Origin: Paenibacillus silvestris
GTDB taxonomy: Bacteria > Bacillota > Bacilli > Paenibacillales > NBRC-103111
Assembly (NCBI RefSeq): GCF_009882985.1
Contig: NZ_WTUZ01000010.1
Location: 352 to 64,351 of the forward strand
Direction: 5' to 3'
DNA: 64,000 bases
Shown piece after piece: positions 32,901 to 41,728 of the stretch (within the stretch, counting starts at the first letter, position 1; the number at the start of each line of letters is the position of its first letter). The notes beneath the pieces were generated by a model. It had not been told where the DNA came from and made no database searches. It worked only from the letters and a program-made list of their open reading frames with translations. A program made the position numbers and the translations under genes.

Positions 32901-33812
32901 TCAATTTAGACATTTGGCAAAGCGTTCCGTGATTTGGATGCCTCTGTGCCAATCTGTGCCCCCATCTTCCATCGTCCAGCACGCCTCCAACATACCTCGC
33001 GCCACACCCCACATCGCAATTCGACGAGGGTCAAGACCAAGCTGATCGACCATAATCGCGATTCGGTTACGCAGCACCTGCTCACACTCGCCACCACGAT
33101 CCTCATAGTTAAGCAGATACTGGATCGTATCAAAATGGATGTCACCGACGATACCTTTTGGATCAATGACAGCCCATTTCTCTTCGTCTTGGCGAAGAAT
33201 ATTATCATGATGCAGGTCGCCATGCAGTAAGAGATTCTCTCTAGTGGTCGCAATGAGATATTCCAGATACTCTTCAGCTTTCTCCACGTAGCTTGTAGGC
33301 AATCGATCGTCAATATTCATGTCATTGCATCGCTCTCGGTATCGCTCAATCGCCGCAAAATGCTGCTTCATTGACGGATACTGACAGCCAGCTGATGGCG
33401 TAAGGTGAAGACGCTGAAACACATCGCAAAAGATATGCGTCGCAAGTGCATCATTCTCAATTGTCGACAACGGCGTGCCAGGCTCTGCACCTTCCAACAA
33501 TGCAACTCCCCATTCCTTGTCTGCATCAAGCACTTGAATCGCACCGCGGCCCTCATAAGCGCGAAGAACACTTACTTCTCTAGAAAGCTCCTCCTTCATG
33601 AAAGACGCCTTAAGGACAACCCGCTTCCCATCACTGCGCGTTGCACGGAGCACGAAATTATAGGATAAATTTGAAAATGGAGCTTCGGGGGTAAAGTCAA
33701 AGCGGCTTGCACAATCGGTAATTAGCCTAGGCAGCGCTTCTGACCATATTGCACCTTGCTCCCCGTGAAGTTCGTGCATTCTTTTCATAAACGTATCGGG
33801 GATTGCAATCAT
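32901..33812 (-). CDS. APH(6)/hydroxyurea-type phosphotransferase
   Basis: A 303-residue kinase of the APH_6_hur family (streptomycin 6-kinase and hydroxyurea kinase relatives). It shows the anchoring Lys in KRVVLKASF, the Brenner motif LLHGDLHHDNIL and the diagnostic WAVIDPKGIVGDIHFD. The start at 33812 (MIAIPDTF) follows GGAAGGAG; an ATG at 33833 has no ribosome site. Chromosomal copies of this family may or may not give resistance. A separate gene, 25 bases past a MazG-like gene on the same strand. Confidence 0.87.
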   Translation of the reverse strand: MIAIPDTFMKRMHELHGEQGAIWSEALPRLITDCASRFDFTPEAPFSNLSYNFVLRATRSDGKRVVLKASFMKEELSREVSVLRAYEGRGAIQVLDADKEWGVALLEGAEPGTPLSTIENDALATHIFCDVFQRLHLTPSAGCQYPSMKQHFAAIERYRERCNDMNIDDRLPTSYVEKAEEYLEYLIATTRENLLLHGDLHHDNILRQDEEKWAVIDPKGIVGDIHFDTIQYLLNYEDRGGECEQVLRNRIAIMVDQLGLDPRRIAMWGVARGMLEACWTMEDGGTDWHRGIQITERFAKCLN

Positions 33813-33837
33813 GCTGGAGTGGCTCCTTCCCATCTAC

Positions 33838-34167
33838 TTAAATTCGCCTGCCGCCGTATTTGTATCCTCTTGCTTTATTTTTCTCCATCTTGTTTTCTAT
33901 TGCTGTTTCAAGGTCAAGTTCATACTCCCCGCATGCGTTAAAAATCCGTATACAAACGTCAGCCAGTTCTTCTGTTATATGAGGCCACATGACATCTTCT
34001 GAATCTTTCCTATATGCTTCAAGGGCTTCCGATAGCTCAGAATGCATAAGTGCAATTAAAGTACCAAAATCTCTTTTTTCCTCATGCCAACCATTTTGCT
34101 TTGCAATCTCAAATGCATCACTGCAAAGGTCATTGAGCGTTTTACTATTAAAAGCTTCAGTTGCCAC
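33838..34167 (-). CDS. MazG-like NTP pyrophosphohydrolase
   Basis: A 109-residue all-alpha NTP pyrophosphatase. The metal-binding pair lies in LMHSELSEALEAYR (ExxE) and ITEELADVCIRIFNACG (ExxD). Such enzymes hydrolyse (d)NTPs, often modified ones, to the monophosphate. It starts at a GTG after GAGGGGATG. It lies upstream of the APH(6)-like gene with a 25-base gap and may be co-transcribed. Confidence 0.87.
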   Translation of the reverse strand: MATEAFNSKTLNDLCSDAFEIAKQNGWHEEKRDFGTLIALMHSELSEALEAYRKDSEDVMWPHITEELADVCIRIFNACGEYELDLETAIENKMEKNKARGYKYGGRRI

Positions 34168-34207
34168 TTTCTCATCCCCTCATTATCAGAAGTTAGTAAT
34201 CTCAGGT

Positions 34208-35440
34208 TCAGTCGGTCATTGCTTGATAGATCATTGTCCAGAAATCGTGAGCAATCATGCTGTTCTTAGGAAGCATGGCCCCTCTGAGCTGAATCATTAA
34301 CGTCGCCATTAGCTCCTCACGTGGATCTGCAATCCAAGTCGATCCAAGAGCTCCTGGCCAGAAAAACGCTCCTTCACTTGGCCCGATCCCGATTTGCCTA
34401 GTCCTGACTGAGACGCCATAGCCGTATCCTTTGTTCGTCCACATCATTGAACCATCGTAATCGGTCTCATCGAAAAAAGGGTGCGCATGCTGTTCAGGAG
34501 TAAGATGGTCGGTGATCATCGCCTCCACGGATCGGCGTGACAGAATGCGTACCTTGTCCAGCTCCCCATAGCCTAACAGCATACGTCCGAAACGCAGGTA
34601 ATCATCCGCTGTGGAAATAAGACCCGCTCCCCCGGAAAGGAAGAGAGGAATTTCCGCCCAACCAGTCGATTCTGGACGTTCTAGTTCGAGGAGCCCTCCC
34701 CCATCCTTCGGCGCGTATGCGACTGATAGTCGACCTTGTTTTTCCCGCGGAATCGTGAAATAGGTGTCTCTCATCCCAAGGGGCTCAAAAATTCGTTCAC
34801 GGAAAAACTCATCCAGCGTTTGACCCGATACCCGGGCAATTAATACGCCAAGAACTTCGTGGGCAATGTGGTAAAGGAAGCGGGTACCCGGCTGATAGAG
34901 GAGCGGCAGCTCAGCCAGCCGTTTCATCCAAGAATCAGGTTCGAGATGCACCTCTGCATGCTGTGCCCCAAGCGGCATTGCGACTGGAGCAGGAAGCAGT
35001 TTCATCACCTCGGATTGTAGCTGATGATCATCCCAGCCTGTACCAAACCGTGAAGTAAGCAAGTCATGAAGAGTGATAGGCCGGTCCAATGGCACGACAT
35101 CGTCCAACCTCCCTTTCGGATCACGTAGAACAACCAGGCTCGCAAACTCCGGAAGCCATGCATGGACTGGATCGAAAAGACGCATTTTCCCCTCTTCGAC
35201 CAACAGCAATGCGGCTACAGCCGTAATAGGCTTTGTCATCGACATAATTCGGAAGAGCGTATCTCGCTGAGCGGGAATGCGTGCTTCTTTATCCTGCCAA
35301 CCGATGGCATCGCTATAGGCTTCCTCACCCTTACGATGCACGATGGTGACCGCCCCAGCGATCTCCTCGCGATCCACATAACCCTGTAAGACTTCACTCA
35401 GTCGGCGGAGACGTGTTTCAGAAAAGCCCGTTTTTTGCAT
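34208..35440 (-). CDS. Serine hydrolase, class C beta-lactamase-like
   Basis: A 410-residue beta-lactamase/transpeptidase-fold protein. The nucleophile motif is SMTK (in FRIMSMTKPITAVAALLLVEEGKM); the Tyr motif is YHIAHEVLG; and GALGSTWIAD may be the third (K/H)xG-like site. No signal peptide, so it is a cytoplasmic EstB/LovD-like esterase rather than a periplasmic beta-lactamase. The ATG follows GGAGGGATATC. It lies 21 bases behind the TetR gene on the same strand and is probably its target. Confidence 0.85.
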   Translation of the reverse strand: MQKTGFSETRLRRLSEVLQGYVDREEIAGAVTIVHRKGEEAYSDAIGWQDKEARIPAQRDTLFRIMSMTKPITAVAALLLVEEGKMRLFDPVHAWLPEFASLVVLRDPKGRLDDVVPLDRPITLHDLLTSRFGTGWDDHQLQSEVMKLLPAPVAMPLGAQHAEVHLEPDSWMKRLAELPLLYQPGTRFLYHIAHEVLGVLIARVSGQTLDEFFRERIFEPLGMRDTYFTIPREKQGRLSVAYAPKDGGGLLELERPESTGWAEIPLFLSGGAGLISTADDYLRFGRMLLGYGELDKVRILSRRSVEAMITDHLTPEQHAHPFFDETDYDGSMMWTNKGYGYGVSVRTRQIGIGPSEGAFFWPGALGSTWIADPREELMATLMIQLRGAMLPKNSMIAHDFWTMIYQAMTD

Positions 35441-35461
35441 CGATATCCCTCCTGCAATCTA

Positions 35462-36049
35462 TCATTGTTGTAAACCGTCACAAAAAGTCTTCACGCTATT
35501 TTCAATAAATTCTTCTTTCGTATCACGGATGAATCGACTATGCCATAAGGCAGTAGAAGAAAAAAAACCGTAATACAAGGTCAAAAACACAATAGCTTGT
35601 TTGGAAGCATCTCTAACCACCATCTTCTTAAGATCCTGCATGGCCAAGAAGTAGTCTGTTAAAAAACGTTGCAATTGCTTCGTATTTTCAGCAATTAGGT
35701 TGATTAGTTCAGGCATAGTAATTCGCTCTTGAATGGCAATTAAATAAATGGCCGCATTATTTTCCATTAAGTCTAGAAACGACGTAGCAATAAGTTTTAA
35801 GTCCTGTTCCAACTCGTATATAACTTTCTGTTCAAATATGATCTTAAAACTAGGGATATAGGAATATTTTTTAACCGCCTCTTCAAGCACCCCCTTTTTC
35901 GTTTCAAAATGGCGAAATACCGTCATCTCGCTTACTTCCGAAGCAATGGCAATATCCTTAATGGTTACTGATTTAAATCCCTTTGCTTGCATTAATTGTA
36001 GAGCAGCATTGAGAATTCGATCAGAAGTACCTATCTCTTTTTCATGCAT
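35462..36049 (-). CDS. TetR-family repressor
   Basis: A 195-residue regulator: ILNAALQLMQAKGFKSVTIKDIAIASEVSEMTVFRHFETKKGVLEEAVKKY forms the helix-turn-helix; the rest is a helical ligand domain ending FCDGLQQ. I start at the ATG at 36049 after GGGGG; a GTG four codons upstream overlaps this site. A 22-bp palindrome lies 76 bases upstream. The serine hydrolase follows in the same unit. Confidence 0.88.
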   Translation of the reverse strand: MHEKEIGTSDRILNAALQLMQAKGFKSVTIKDIAIASEVSEMTVFRHFETKKGVLEEAVKKYSYIPSFKIIFEQKVIYELEQDLKLIATSFLDLMENNAAIYLIAIQERITMPELINLIAENTKQLQRFLTDYFLAMQDLKKMVVRDASKQAIVFLTLYYGFFSSTALWHSRFIRDTKEEFIENSVKTFCDGLQQ

Positions 36050-36124
36050 AAAGACCCCCACTTTTTATTACCAACTCTTTTTACTCTAATCCAATTCCAT
36101 AATTGTTTGAACTGGTATTGCATG

Positions 36125-36146
36125 TATGTTAGTAGTAACTAACATA
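36125..36146. promoter_or_regulatory. TetR-type operator
   Basis: Perfect 9-bp arms TATGTTAGT-N4-ACTAACATA upstream of the tetR-hydrolase unit. Its length and spacing are as expected for a TetR dimer pair. Confidence 0.65.
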
Positions 36147-36193
36147 ATTATATGGATTACCTGAATATCATGTCAAACGCCACCAAACAACGT

Positions 36194-36223
36194 AAAAACA
36201 CCGTCTTTTCAATAACGGTGTTT
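36194..36223 (-). terminator. Terminator of the binding-protein gene
   Basis: Stem AAACACCGT with ACGGTGTTT and a T tail on the minus strand, 49 bases after the stop at 36272. Confidence 0.8.
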
Positions 36224-36271
36224 CGCGGATTGCGATTTTTCATAATGGACGACACTGAACGTCAACTTGTT

Positions 36272-37675
36272 CTATTCATTGAGATATGTGGATACTTTGT
36301 TCTGAATAAGTTTCGCCACCGTTTCCGCTGATTTCTGCCCGCTAAAGAAAGCCTGCGACTCACTAAACACAAGGCTTGATATCCTATCAGAAACATTTGA
36401 TTTGACATTGACTGCATTAGCAATCATCGTATCGAGTCCTTGAAGGTCGGCTGCTGTCACCGGATAAGACTCCTCACCACTCTCGCCCATTGCTGTGATA
36501 GTTCCCTTCCGAAGTAATTTCTCGGCCTGCAGTTGGTAAGCAGCCTTATTGATTGGGAACCCATACTTGCCATTGTCCGATTCTCCGGACATGACATATT
36601 TAAGAAAATCCCAAGTCTCCGCCTTTACGGTCGAATTCGCGTTGATTGCCAATCCGCTGCTGCCATAAATGAATCCGCCCGGCTTCTCCCCTTCGCTTTT
36701 AGGGTTTAGGTAGTATCCCGGCTTGCTATAACCGGTCTGATGTAGGGAAGACACATAGGATCCAAGGGAGTTAACACTTACATCCATGAAATAAGTATCC
36801 CTAGCATGCTTGGAATCTAGCGTCATCACGTTGTTGTCGCTCATAGACTTGATTTTATTCAGCATGTTTATGAACAAACCCGAATCGAAATGGGCCTCCC
36901 GTTTCTCCACATCTACAATCTGAACGTAGCTGTTCTGAAGCATACCGTTAAGAAGTGTGTTTTCCGATTTGAAGAAATAACCATAGGGGTGGTCGGCCTT
37001 AGCCGTCATCTGGTTCGCAATGTCAGTGAACTGATCCCAGTTCCAGTTCTTGTCGTCGATCGAAATACCCGAGCGTTCAACAGCCCCCTTATCGCCAACG
37101 AGGGCACTCAAGTAAAAGTGCAAGGGAATCGTATATATGCCACTGCCCTGCTTCGGATTGTCGAGAATGTTCGTGAAGTATTGATTCTTATCGAAGGAAG
37201 GATCTTGAGCCATGGCATCGTTCAGATTAACGAACAGTTTACGTCCGATAAACGCTTCGATGGCTAACGAGCCTGTATCAATCAGGTCGGGGCCTTTGCC
37301 AGTCAGCGTTTCCGTGCTCATCGTTTGTCTAAATTTATCCAGCATCTGCAACTGAGTGTCCACGTCATCTCCTGCTTTGACCATATAGGTCAGATCGATT
37401 GTAATATTAGGGTGCTTTGCTTCGTACGCCCGCACAGCTTCCTCATAATACTCGTCGTAATAATACATCGAGAACTTTATGGTCTTAGGCTTGCCGTCAG
37501 ACGGCATAGTGTAAATCGAGCTTCCCTTCGCGGGTTGACCGCTTTCAGTCTGTGTGGCAGTCGATCTACTAAGCCCTTCGGCGGTAGAATTCGCAGTCTC
37601 CTCGCTCCCTCCACTACTACATGCTGGAGTCAAAAACAACAAGCAAAGAATTGGCATTGCTAATAATTTTTTCAT
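36272..37675 (-). CDS. Orphan sugar ABC transporter binding lipoprotein
   Basis: A 467-residue extracellular solute-binding protein (family 1). Signal peptide MKKLLAMPILCLLFLTPAC with lipobox cysteine at residue 19, then a Ser/Thr-rich linker and a two-lobe domain. Typical segments are GPDLIDTGS, YTIPLHFYLSALVGDKGAVERSGI and WDQFTDIANQM. It lacks permease and ATPase partners here, so it must work with a transporter elsewhere. Start at 37675 after GAGAGG. A TAGTAC palindrome lies 38 bases upstream. Confidence 0.85.
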   Translation of the reverse strand: MKKLLAMPILCLLFLTPACSSGGSEETANSTAEGLSRSTATQTESGQPAKGSSIYTMPSDGKPKTIKFSMYYYDEYYEEAVRAYEAKHPNITIDLTYMVKAGDDVDTQLQMLDKFRQTMSTETLTGKGPDLIDTGSLAIEAFIGRKLFVNLNDAMAQDPSFDKNQYFTNILDNPKQGSGIYTIPLHFYLSALVGDKGAVERSGISIDDKNWNWDQFTDIANQMTAKADHPYGYFFKSENTLLNGMLQNSYVQIVDVEKREAHFDSGLFINMLNKIKSMSDNNVMTLDSKHARDTYFMDVSVNSLGSYVSSLHQTGYSKPGYYLNPKSEGEKPGGFIYGSSGLAINANSTVKAETWDFLKYVMSGESDNGKYGFPINKAAYQLQAEKLLRKGTITAMGESGEESYPVTAADLQGLDTMIANAVNVKSNVSDRISSLVFSESQAFFSGQKSAETVAKLIQNKVSTYLNE

Positions 37676-37712
37676 AGTTAAACCTCTCATTCGTATGGAA
37701 CTCATATTTTCT

Positions 37713-37728
37713 TAGTACAAGCGTACTA
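37713..37728. promoter_or_regulatory. Palindrome TAGTAC-N4-GTACTA
   Basis: Perfect 6-bp arms in the gap between the binding-protein gene and the gerK operon, 38 bases upstream of the former. Likely operator; the regulator is not known. Confidence 0.45.
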
Positions 37729-37803
37729 TGTATTGGGATTGAAGATGTGGCTGAGAATTCTACAAGATGCAAATAAAATGTATCTACCTATATACTCACA
37801 ACA

Positions 37804-37836
37804 AAAAACCAGTCGACGAAAGGCCAACTGGCTTTT
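37804..37836. other. Hairpin in gerKA leader
   Basis: AAAACCAGT with ACTGGCTTTT, T runs on both strands. It lies inside the frame that extends gerKA upstream, which supports a gerKA start further down (37881). Confidence 0.5.
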
Positions 37837-37880
37837 GCTGTTTCATGGGAATAGCAACCCCAACTCAAGCTCATAATAAA

Positions 37881-39383
37881 ATGAAGATAATACTGAGAGG
37901 TGTGTTTCTAATTCCAGTAGATATATACACGGCTTTGAAAGATACCATCAAATCGAATGATTTGGTGCAATCTGTGCATACTATTCACGGTAAACGGATT
38001 CACTTTACATATTGCAAAGCGATTGTAGACCAGAAGCTTATTCACCACGAATTACTGCATCGGCTCCAAATTTCAGAAACAGAAATTACTCATCTTCTTA
38101 CATTAAAAACTTTGATTCCACTGGAAAATGTTTCGTTATCTTCAAATGCAAACGAGGTTTCACAAAGTTTAGTTAAAGGCTTTATCTATGTTCAACTTGA
38201 GCCAGATTTGAATGAAGGGCTTTTAATCCCTATTGCAGATCTAAAACGTGGATATCGGAGTAATAATGAAGCGGATAACGAATACAGCGTTATTGGTCCA
38301 AAAGTCGGCTTTGTTGAAGATCTCGATACCAACCTAAATTTAATCCGCAAAGAACTTATTTCTGAGAATTTACGATTCGAGGAATGCATTGTAGGTTCAC
38401 TTTCACAAACAAGAGTAACGATTATTTATTTGGATGGTGTGTGCAACCCCCAGCATGTGAATACAGTAAGACAAAGAATAGTAGATGCTGACGTTGATAT
38501 GTTATTCGACAGTTCTATTCTTGACCAGATCATAGCGGATAGAGCAAATTCACCATTTCCCTTATTTATGTCTTCGGAACGTGTAGACAGGGCAAAATTT
38601 AATTTGATGAACGGACAAGTGGTCATATTGAGTAGCGGGTCCCCTTATTTTATTTCCGGGCCTACCACCGTATTTGATTTTTTCGCCTCACCAGAAGATT
38701 ATTACCTGCCATGGATTCTGGGTACTTTCTTTCGGTGTATAAGATATTTGGGAGTATTATTATCCATTCTTGCCTCTCCAGCCTATGTAGCCATATTAAC
38801 GTTTCATTATTCCGTCATACCGCAATCACTTCTTGGTCCAATCATCGAATCCAGAACGAACGTTCCCTTCGCACCATTTATTGAAGTACTGCTGATGGAA
38901 TTTACAGTAGAGATGTTACGCGAAGCTGGGGCCAGATTGCCTACTAAAGTCGGACAAACTTTGGGGATTGTTGGCGGTATCGTACTTGGTACAGCTGCCG
39001 TTCAAGCCGCTCTCACCAGCAATATCTTGATCATCATTGTCTCATTATCTGCCCTCCCATCATTTGCTACCCCGATATTCAAAATGGCTAATACCATCCG
39101 TTTTTTAAGATTTCCTTTGATTGTCTTAGCGGCAGCTTGGGGCGGGTTAGGCATTATGATTGGTATTGTCATACTTTTAGGCCATTTGCTGCGATTAAAA
39201 TCTTTGGGTACTCCTTATTTAGTCCCTTTGTACCCATTTCGTTTCCGTGATTACACAGATAGCTTTCTTCGATCATCTCTAAATCTTACTGAAAATCGAC
39301 CGAATTTTTTGCGCCCTCTCAAGACCAAACGATATAAGGCAAGTGAACCAAAAGATACGAATGATGACTACAATAACGAATAA
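37881..39383 (+). CDS. gerKA: Spore germinant receptor subunit A (GerKA-like)
   Basis: About 500 residues of the GerA family (subunit A of a germinant receptor in the spore inner membrane). The N-terminal soluble half has IGPKVGFVEDLDTNLNLIRKEL and SPFPLFMSSERVDRAKFNLMNGQVVIL. The membrane half follows with SPEDYYLPW, VPFAPFIEVLLMEFTVEMLREAGARLPTKVGQTLGIVGGIVLGTAAVQA, highly typical of the family. The start is unsure: the frame reaches 37767, but a hairpin lies there; I take the ATG at 37881. First of three genes in the order A-C-B, as in gerK. Confidence 0.9.
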   Translation: MKIILRGVFLIPVDIYTALKDTIKSNDLVQSVHTIHGKRIHFTYCKAIVDQKLIHHELLHRLQISETEITHLLTLKTLIPLENVSLSSNANEVSQSLVKGFIYVQLEPDLNEGLLIPIADLKRGYRSNNEADNEYSVIGPKVGFVEDLDTNLNLIRKELISENLRFEECIVGSLSQTRVTIIYLDGVCNPQHVNTVRQRIVDADVDMLFDSSILDQIIADRANSPFPLFMSSERVDRAKFNLMNGQVVILSSGSPYFISGPTTVFDFFASPEDYYLPWILGTFFRCIRYLGVLLSILASPAYVAILTFHYSVIPQSLLGPIIESRTNVPFAPFIEVLLMEFTVEMLREAGARLPTKVGQTLGIVGGIVLGTAAVQAALTSNILIIIVSLSALPSFATPIFKMANTIRFLRFPLIVLAAAWGGLGIMIGIVILLGHLLRLKSLGTPYLVPLYPFRFRDYTDSFLRSSLNLTENRPNFLRPLKTKRYKASEPKDTNDDYNNE

Positions 39384-39409
39384 ATTCGTAAGTAAGGGAA
39401 ATAGCCGCA

Positions 39410-40471
39410 ATGAAAAGACATGTCACTCTCCTTTTCTTTTGCATCATTTTATCAGGATGCGCAAAAGAGCAGATCATAGATCGGATCAAACTCATTCAAA
39501 GTATCGGTTGCGACATGCAAGGAGATACATTGAAAGTTAGCGGCACCTATCGTGCATATGAGAAGAAAGCAAACTTGTTTTTACTTGAAGGAGAAGTTAA
39601 ATCGCTGAATGATGTCCTTACACCATTCACCTCACAATCGGATCACCCAATAGCCGTCGGTCAATTGCGGACTTTAGTCATTAGTGAAGAATTAGCAAGA
39701 AAAGGAATTTCAGAGCTTGCCAGCACTATTGTTCGAGATCCCCTTATTAGCAATCGTTCTACACTTGTTTTAACAACCGATCAGTCCAGTGATATCTTAA
39801 CAGAAACTTTGAAATATCCTCCTAACTATTTATCAAATCTGATCAAACACAATATGGAGAATGGGAATATCCCTTCCACGAATGGCCATATATTTCTTGA
39901 CCAATATTTTGGAGAAGGACAAGATGTTTTTTTGCCGCTTTTAGTGAAAGGACCTAAAGATGTTCTACAAATGGATGGTGTAGGTGTTTTTCGCGATGAT
40001 AAATTAAGGCTTTTACTCACTAACGAAAAGGGTTTATTTATTAAACTTCTTAAAGATGACAAAAACGACATCCGTTCAAGCACATATAACTTCAAAAATG
40101 ATCAAGACGAGCAAATTTCTTTCAAAATTATTTATTCAGAACGAAAAATGACCGTAGAAAATGAAATAGTCACAATCTCGCTTAAACTAGATATTGACCT
40201 TGGAGCGTATCCGGCAGCCTTAAATGTTTTTGAAAATAACAACGATATGCTTCATTTAAAGCAACAAATTGAAAATAGCTTAACTGCTAAAATCAAAGCC
40301 ATGCTGGAGAATTTCCAAGAGAATCTTGTCGATCCAATCGGGATAGGCAATCTGTATAGTACTCGTCATAAGAAATGGAATGAGCAAGAATTTACAGCTC
40401 AAATATACCCAAACATGAAATTTAATGTGAGTACCGAAGTTGAAATATTATCATTGGGAGTTGGGCAATAA
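39410..40471 (+). CDS. gerKC: Germinant receptor subunit C lipoprotein (GerKC-like)
   Basis: A 353-residue Ger(x)C lipoprotein: signal peptide with LSGC lipobox (Cys17), then segments typical of the three-domain GerBC fold (GQLRTLVISEELARKGISELASTIVRDPLISNRS, DVLQMDGVGVFRDDKLR, and a C-terminal NSLTAKIKAMLENFQENLVDPIGIGN). It sits on the outer face of the spore inner membrane next to subunits A and B. It starts 26 bases after gerKA and its stop overlaps the gerKB start by one base (TAATG). Confidence 0.92.
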   Translation: MKRHVTLLFFCIILSGCAKEQIIDRIKLIQSIGCDMQGDTLKVSGTYRAYEKKANLFLLEGEVKSLNDVLTPFTSQSDHPIAVGQLRTLVISEELARKGISELASTIVRDPLISNRSTLVLTTDQSSDILTETLKYPPNYLSNLIKHNMENGNIPSTNGHIFLDQYFGEGQDVFLPLLVKGPKDVLQMDGVGVFRDDKLRLLLTNEKGLFIKLLKDDKNDIRSSTYNFKNDQDEQISFKIIYSERKMTVENEIVTISLKLDIDLGAYPAALNVFENNNDMLHLKQQIENSLTAKIKAMLENFQENLVDPIGIGNLYSTRHKKWNEQEFTAQIYPNMKFNVSTEVEILSLGVGQ

Positions 40472-41583
40472 TGCAGAACGTGGTAAAGGATAACTACTTA
40501 GTTTCCGGCTTCTTTGTATTTTTCCTCATCCATGCTTCTATAGTCGGGGTTGGCGCCCTAAGTTTTCAACATTTCGTTTTTGAATTTGCAGGCAATGATG
40601 CTTGGATCTCCGTTCTATTAATGGGTCTAAGTCTCCATGTTATCATTTGGATGATATTTAAGATGCTCGGCAATCCAGCCAAAGATATTATCGACTTACA
40701 TCGCATCTTATTGGGGAAATTCCTAGGGAACGTGATTTCACTAATTTTCGTTGGTTACTATTTTATTTTAGCTTTAGCAGTCTTTCGCGGCTACATAGAA
40801 ATCATACAAATTTGGATGTTTCCCAATCTTAGAACGTGGGTCCTTGCTATCTTACTGCTCATTGTCATTTATTACGTCGTTTCTGGAGGATTTCGAGTAA
40901 TAACTGGCTTTTGCTTTTTTGGGGTCATTTTCTCCTGGCTGCTGCCCTTGTTACTGTACTTCAATATTAAATATGGACATTTCATTAATGTCTTGCCCAT
41001 GTTTAATCACTCACTCAAAGATTTGCTCATGTCTTCTAAAAACTCCGGTATCATGTTTCTAGGATTCGAAGGTTTGCTGATTTATTTTCCTTTTATTAAA
41101 TCGCCAGAGAAAAATGTAAAATGGGCTCATCTTAGTTTATTTTTAATCACACTCAAGTACTCCGTACTCATTTTTGTAACCATCATGTATTTTAGCAAAG
41201 GGCTATTAAGGCATACCTACTGGCCAACCTTGGTCATGATTAAAGTAATTGAGTTTTCATTTATTGCAAGAATTGAATTTATTTTCATATGCATCTGGTT
41301 AATGATTATTATCCCCATGCTTTGTCTCTCGATTTGGAGTTGCACTCGAATACTAAAGAGAGTTACGAAGCTGAAACCCACATTGTCACTTCTCCTGATC
41401 CTTGTAGCACTCTTTCTGGCAAATCTACCGTTTAATGATCGTGTTAGGATTGAGTGGTTAGGTAACAATGCAGTTGAGCTTGGATTCTATTGTATTTATG
41501 TCTATATTCCCCTACTCTTTATCCTTTCCATGATTCGCGGCAAAATCTCACAGAGAAAAACGAAGACGATACAATTCGAATAA
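40471..41583 (+). CDS. gerKB: Germinant receptor permease-like subunit B (GerKB-like)
   Basis: A 370-residue, about 10-helix protein of the GerAB/ArcD/ProY family within the amino acid-polyamine-organocation superfamily; it binds the germinant and, in recent models, releases ions. The GVGALSFQHFVFEFAGNDAWISVLLMGL start and LGFEGLLIYFPFIKSPEKNVKWAH segment are typical. Third gene of gerKA-C-B, with one-base overlap. No terminator is seen in the following 145 bases. Confidence 0.92.
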   Translation: MQNVVKDNYLVSGFFVFFLIHASIVGVGALSFQHFVFEFAGNDAWISVLLMGLSLHVIIWMIFKMLGNPAKDIIDLHRILLGKFLGNVISLIFVGYYFILALAVFRGYIEIIQIWMFPNLRTWVLAILLLIVIYYVVSGGFRVITGFCFFGVIFSWLLPLLLYFNIKYGHFINVLPMFNHSLKDLLMSSKNSGIMFLGFEGLLIYFPFIKSPEKNVKWAHLSLFLITLKYSVLIFVTIMYFSKGLLRHTYWPTLVMIKVIEFSFIARIEFIFICIWLMIIIPMLCLSIWSCTRILKRVTKLKPTLSLLLILVALFLANLPFNDRVRIEWLGNNAVELGFYCIYVYIPLLFILSMIRGKISQRKTKTIQFE

Positions 41584-41728
41584 TAAGAAGCTAATATCCC
41601 TTAAAGGAAATAGACAAACTGGGTTTAGTAGAAATTGTTAATGATACTGGACTAATAATCCGAGTGCTCTCTGAGTAACCTATCTTCGGACACCAATTGG
41701 CCCACTATATTCACAGAGGAGATGGATT

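Noticed and set aside
37767-37880. N-terminal extension of gerKA
   Set aside because: It contains a hairpin with T runs on both sides and does not resemble GerA N-termini.
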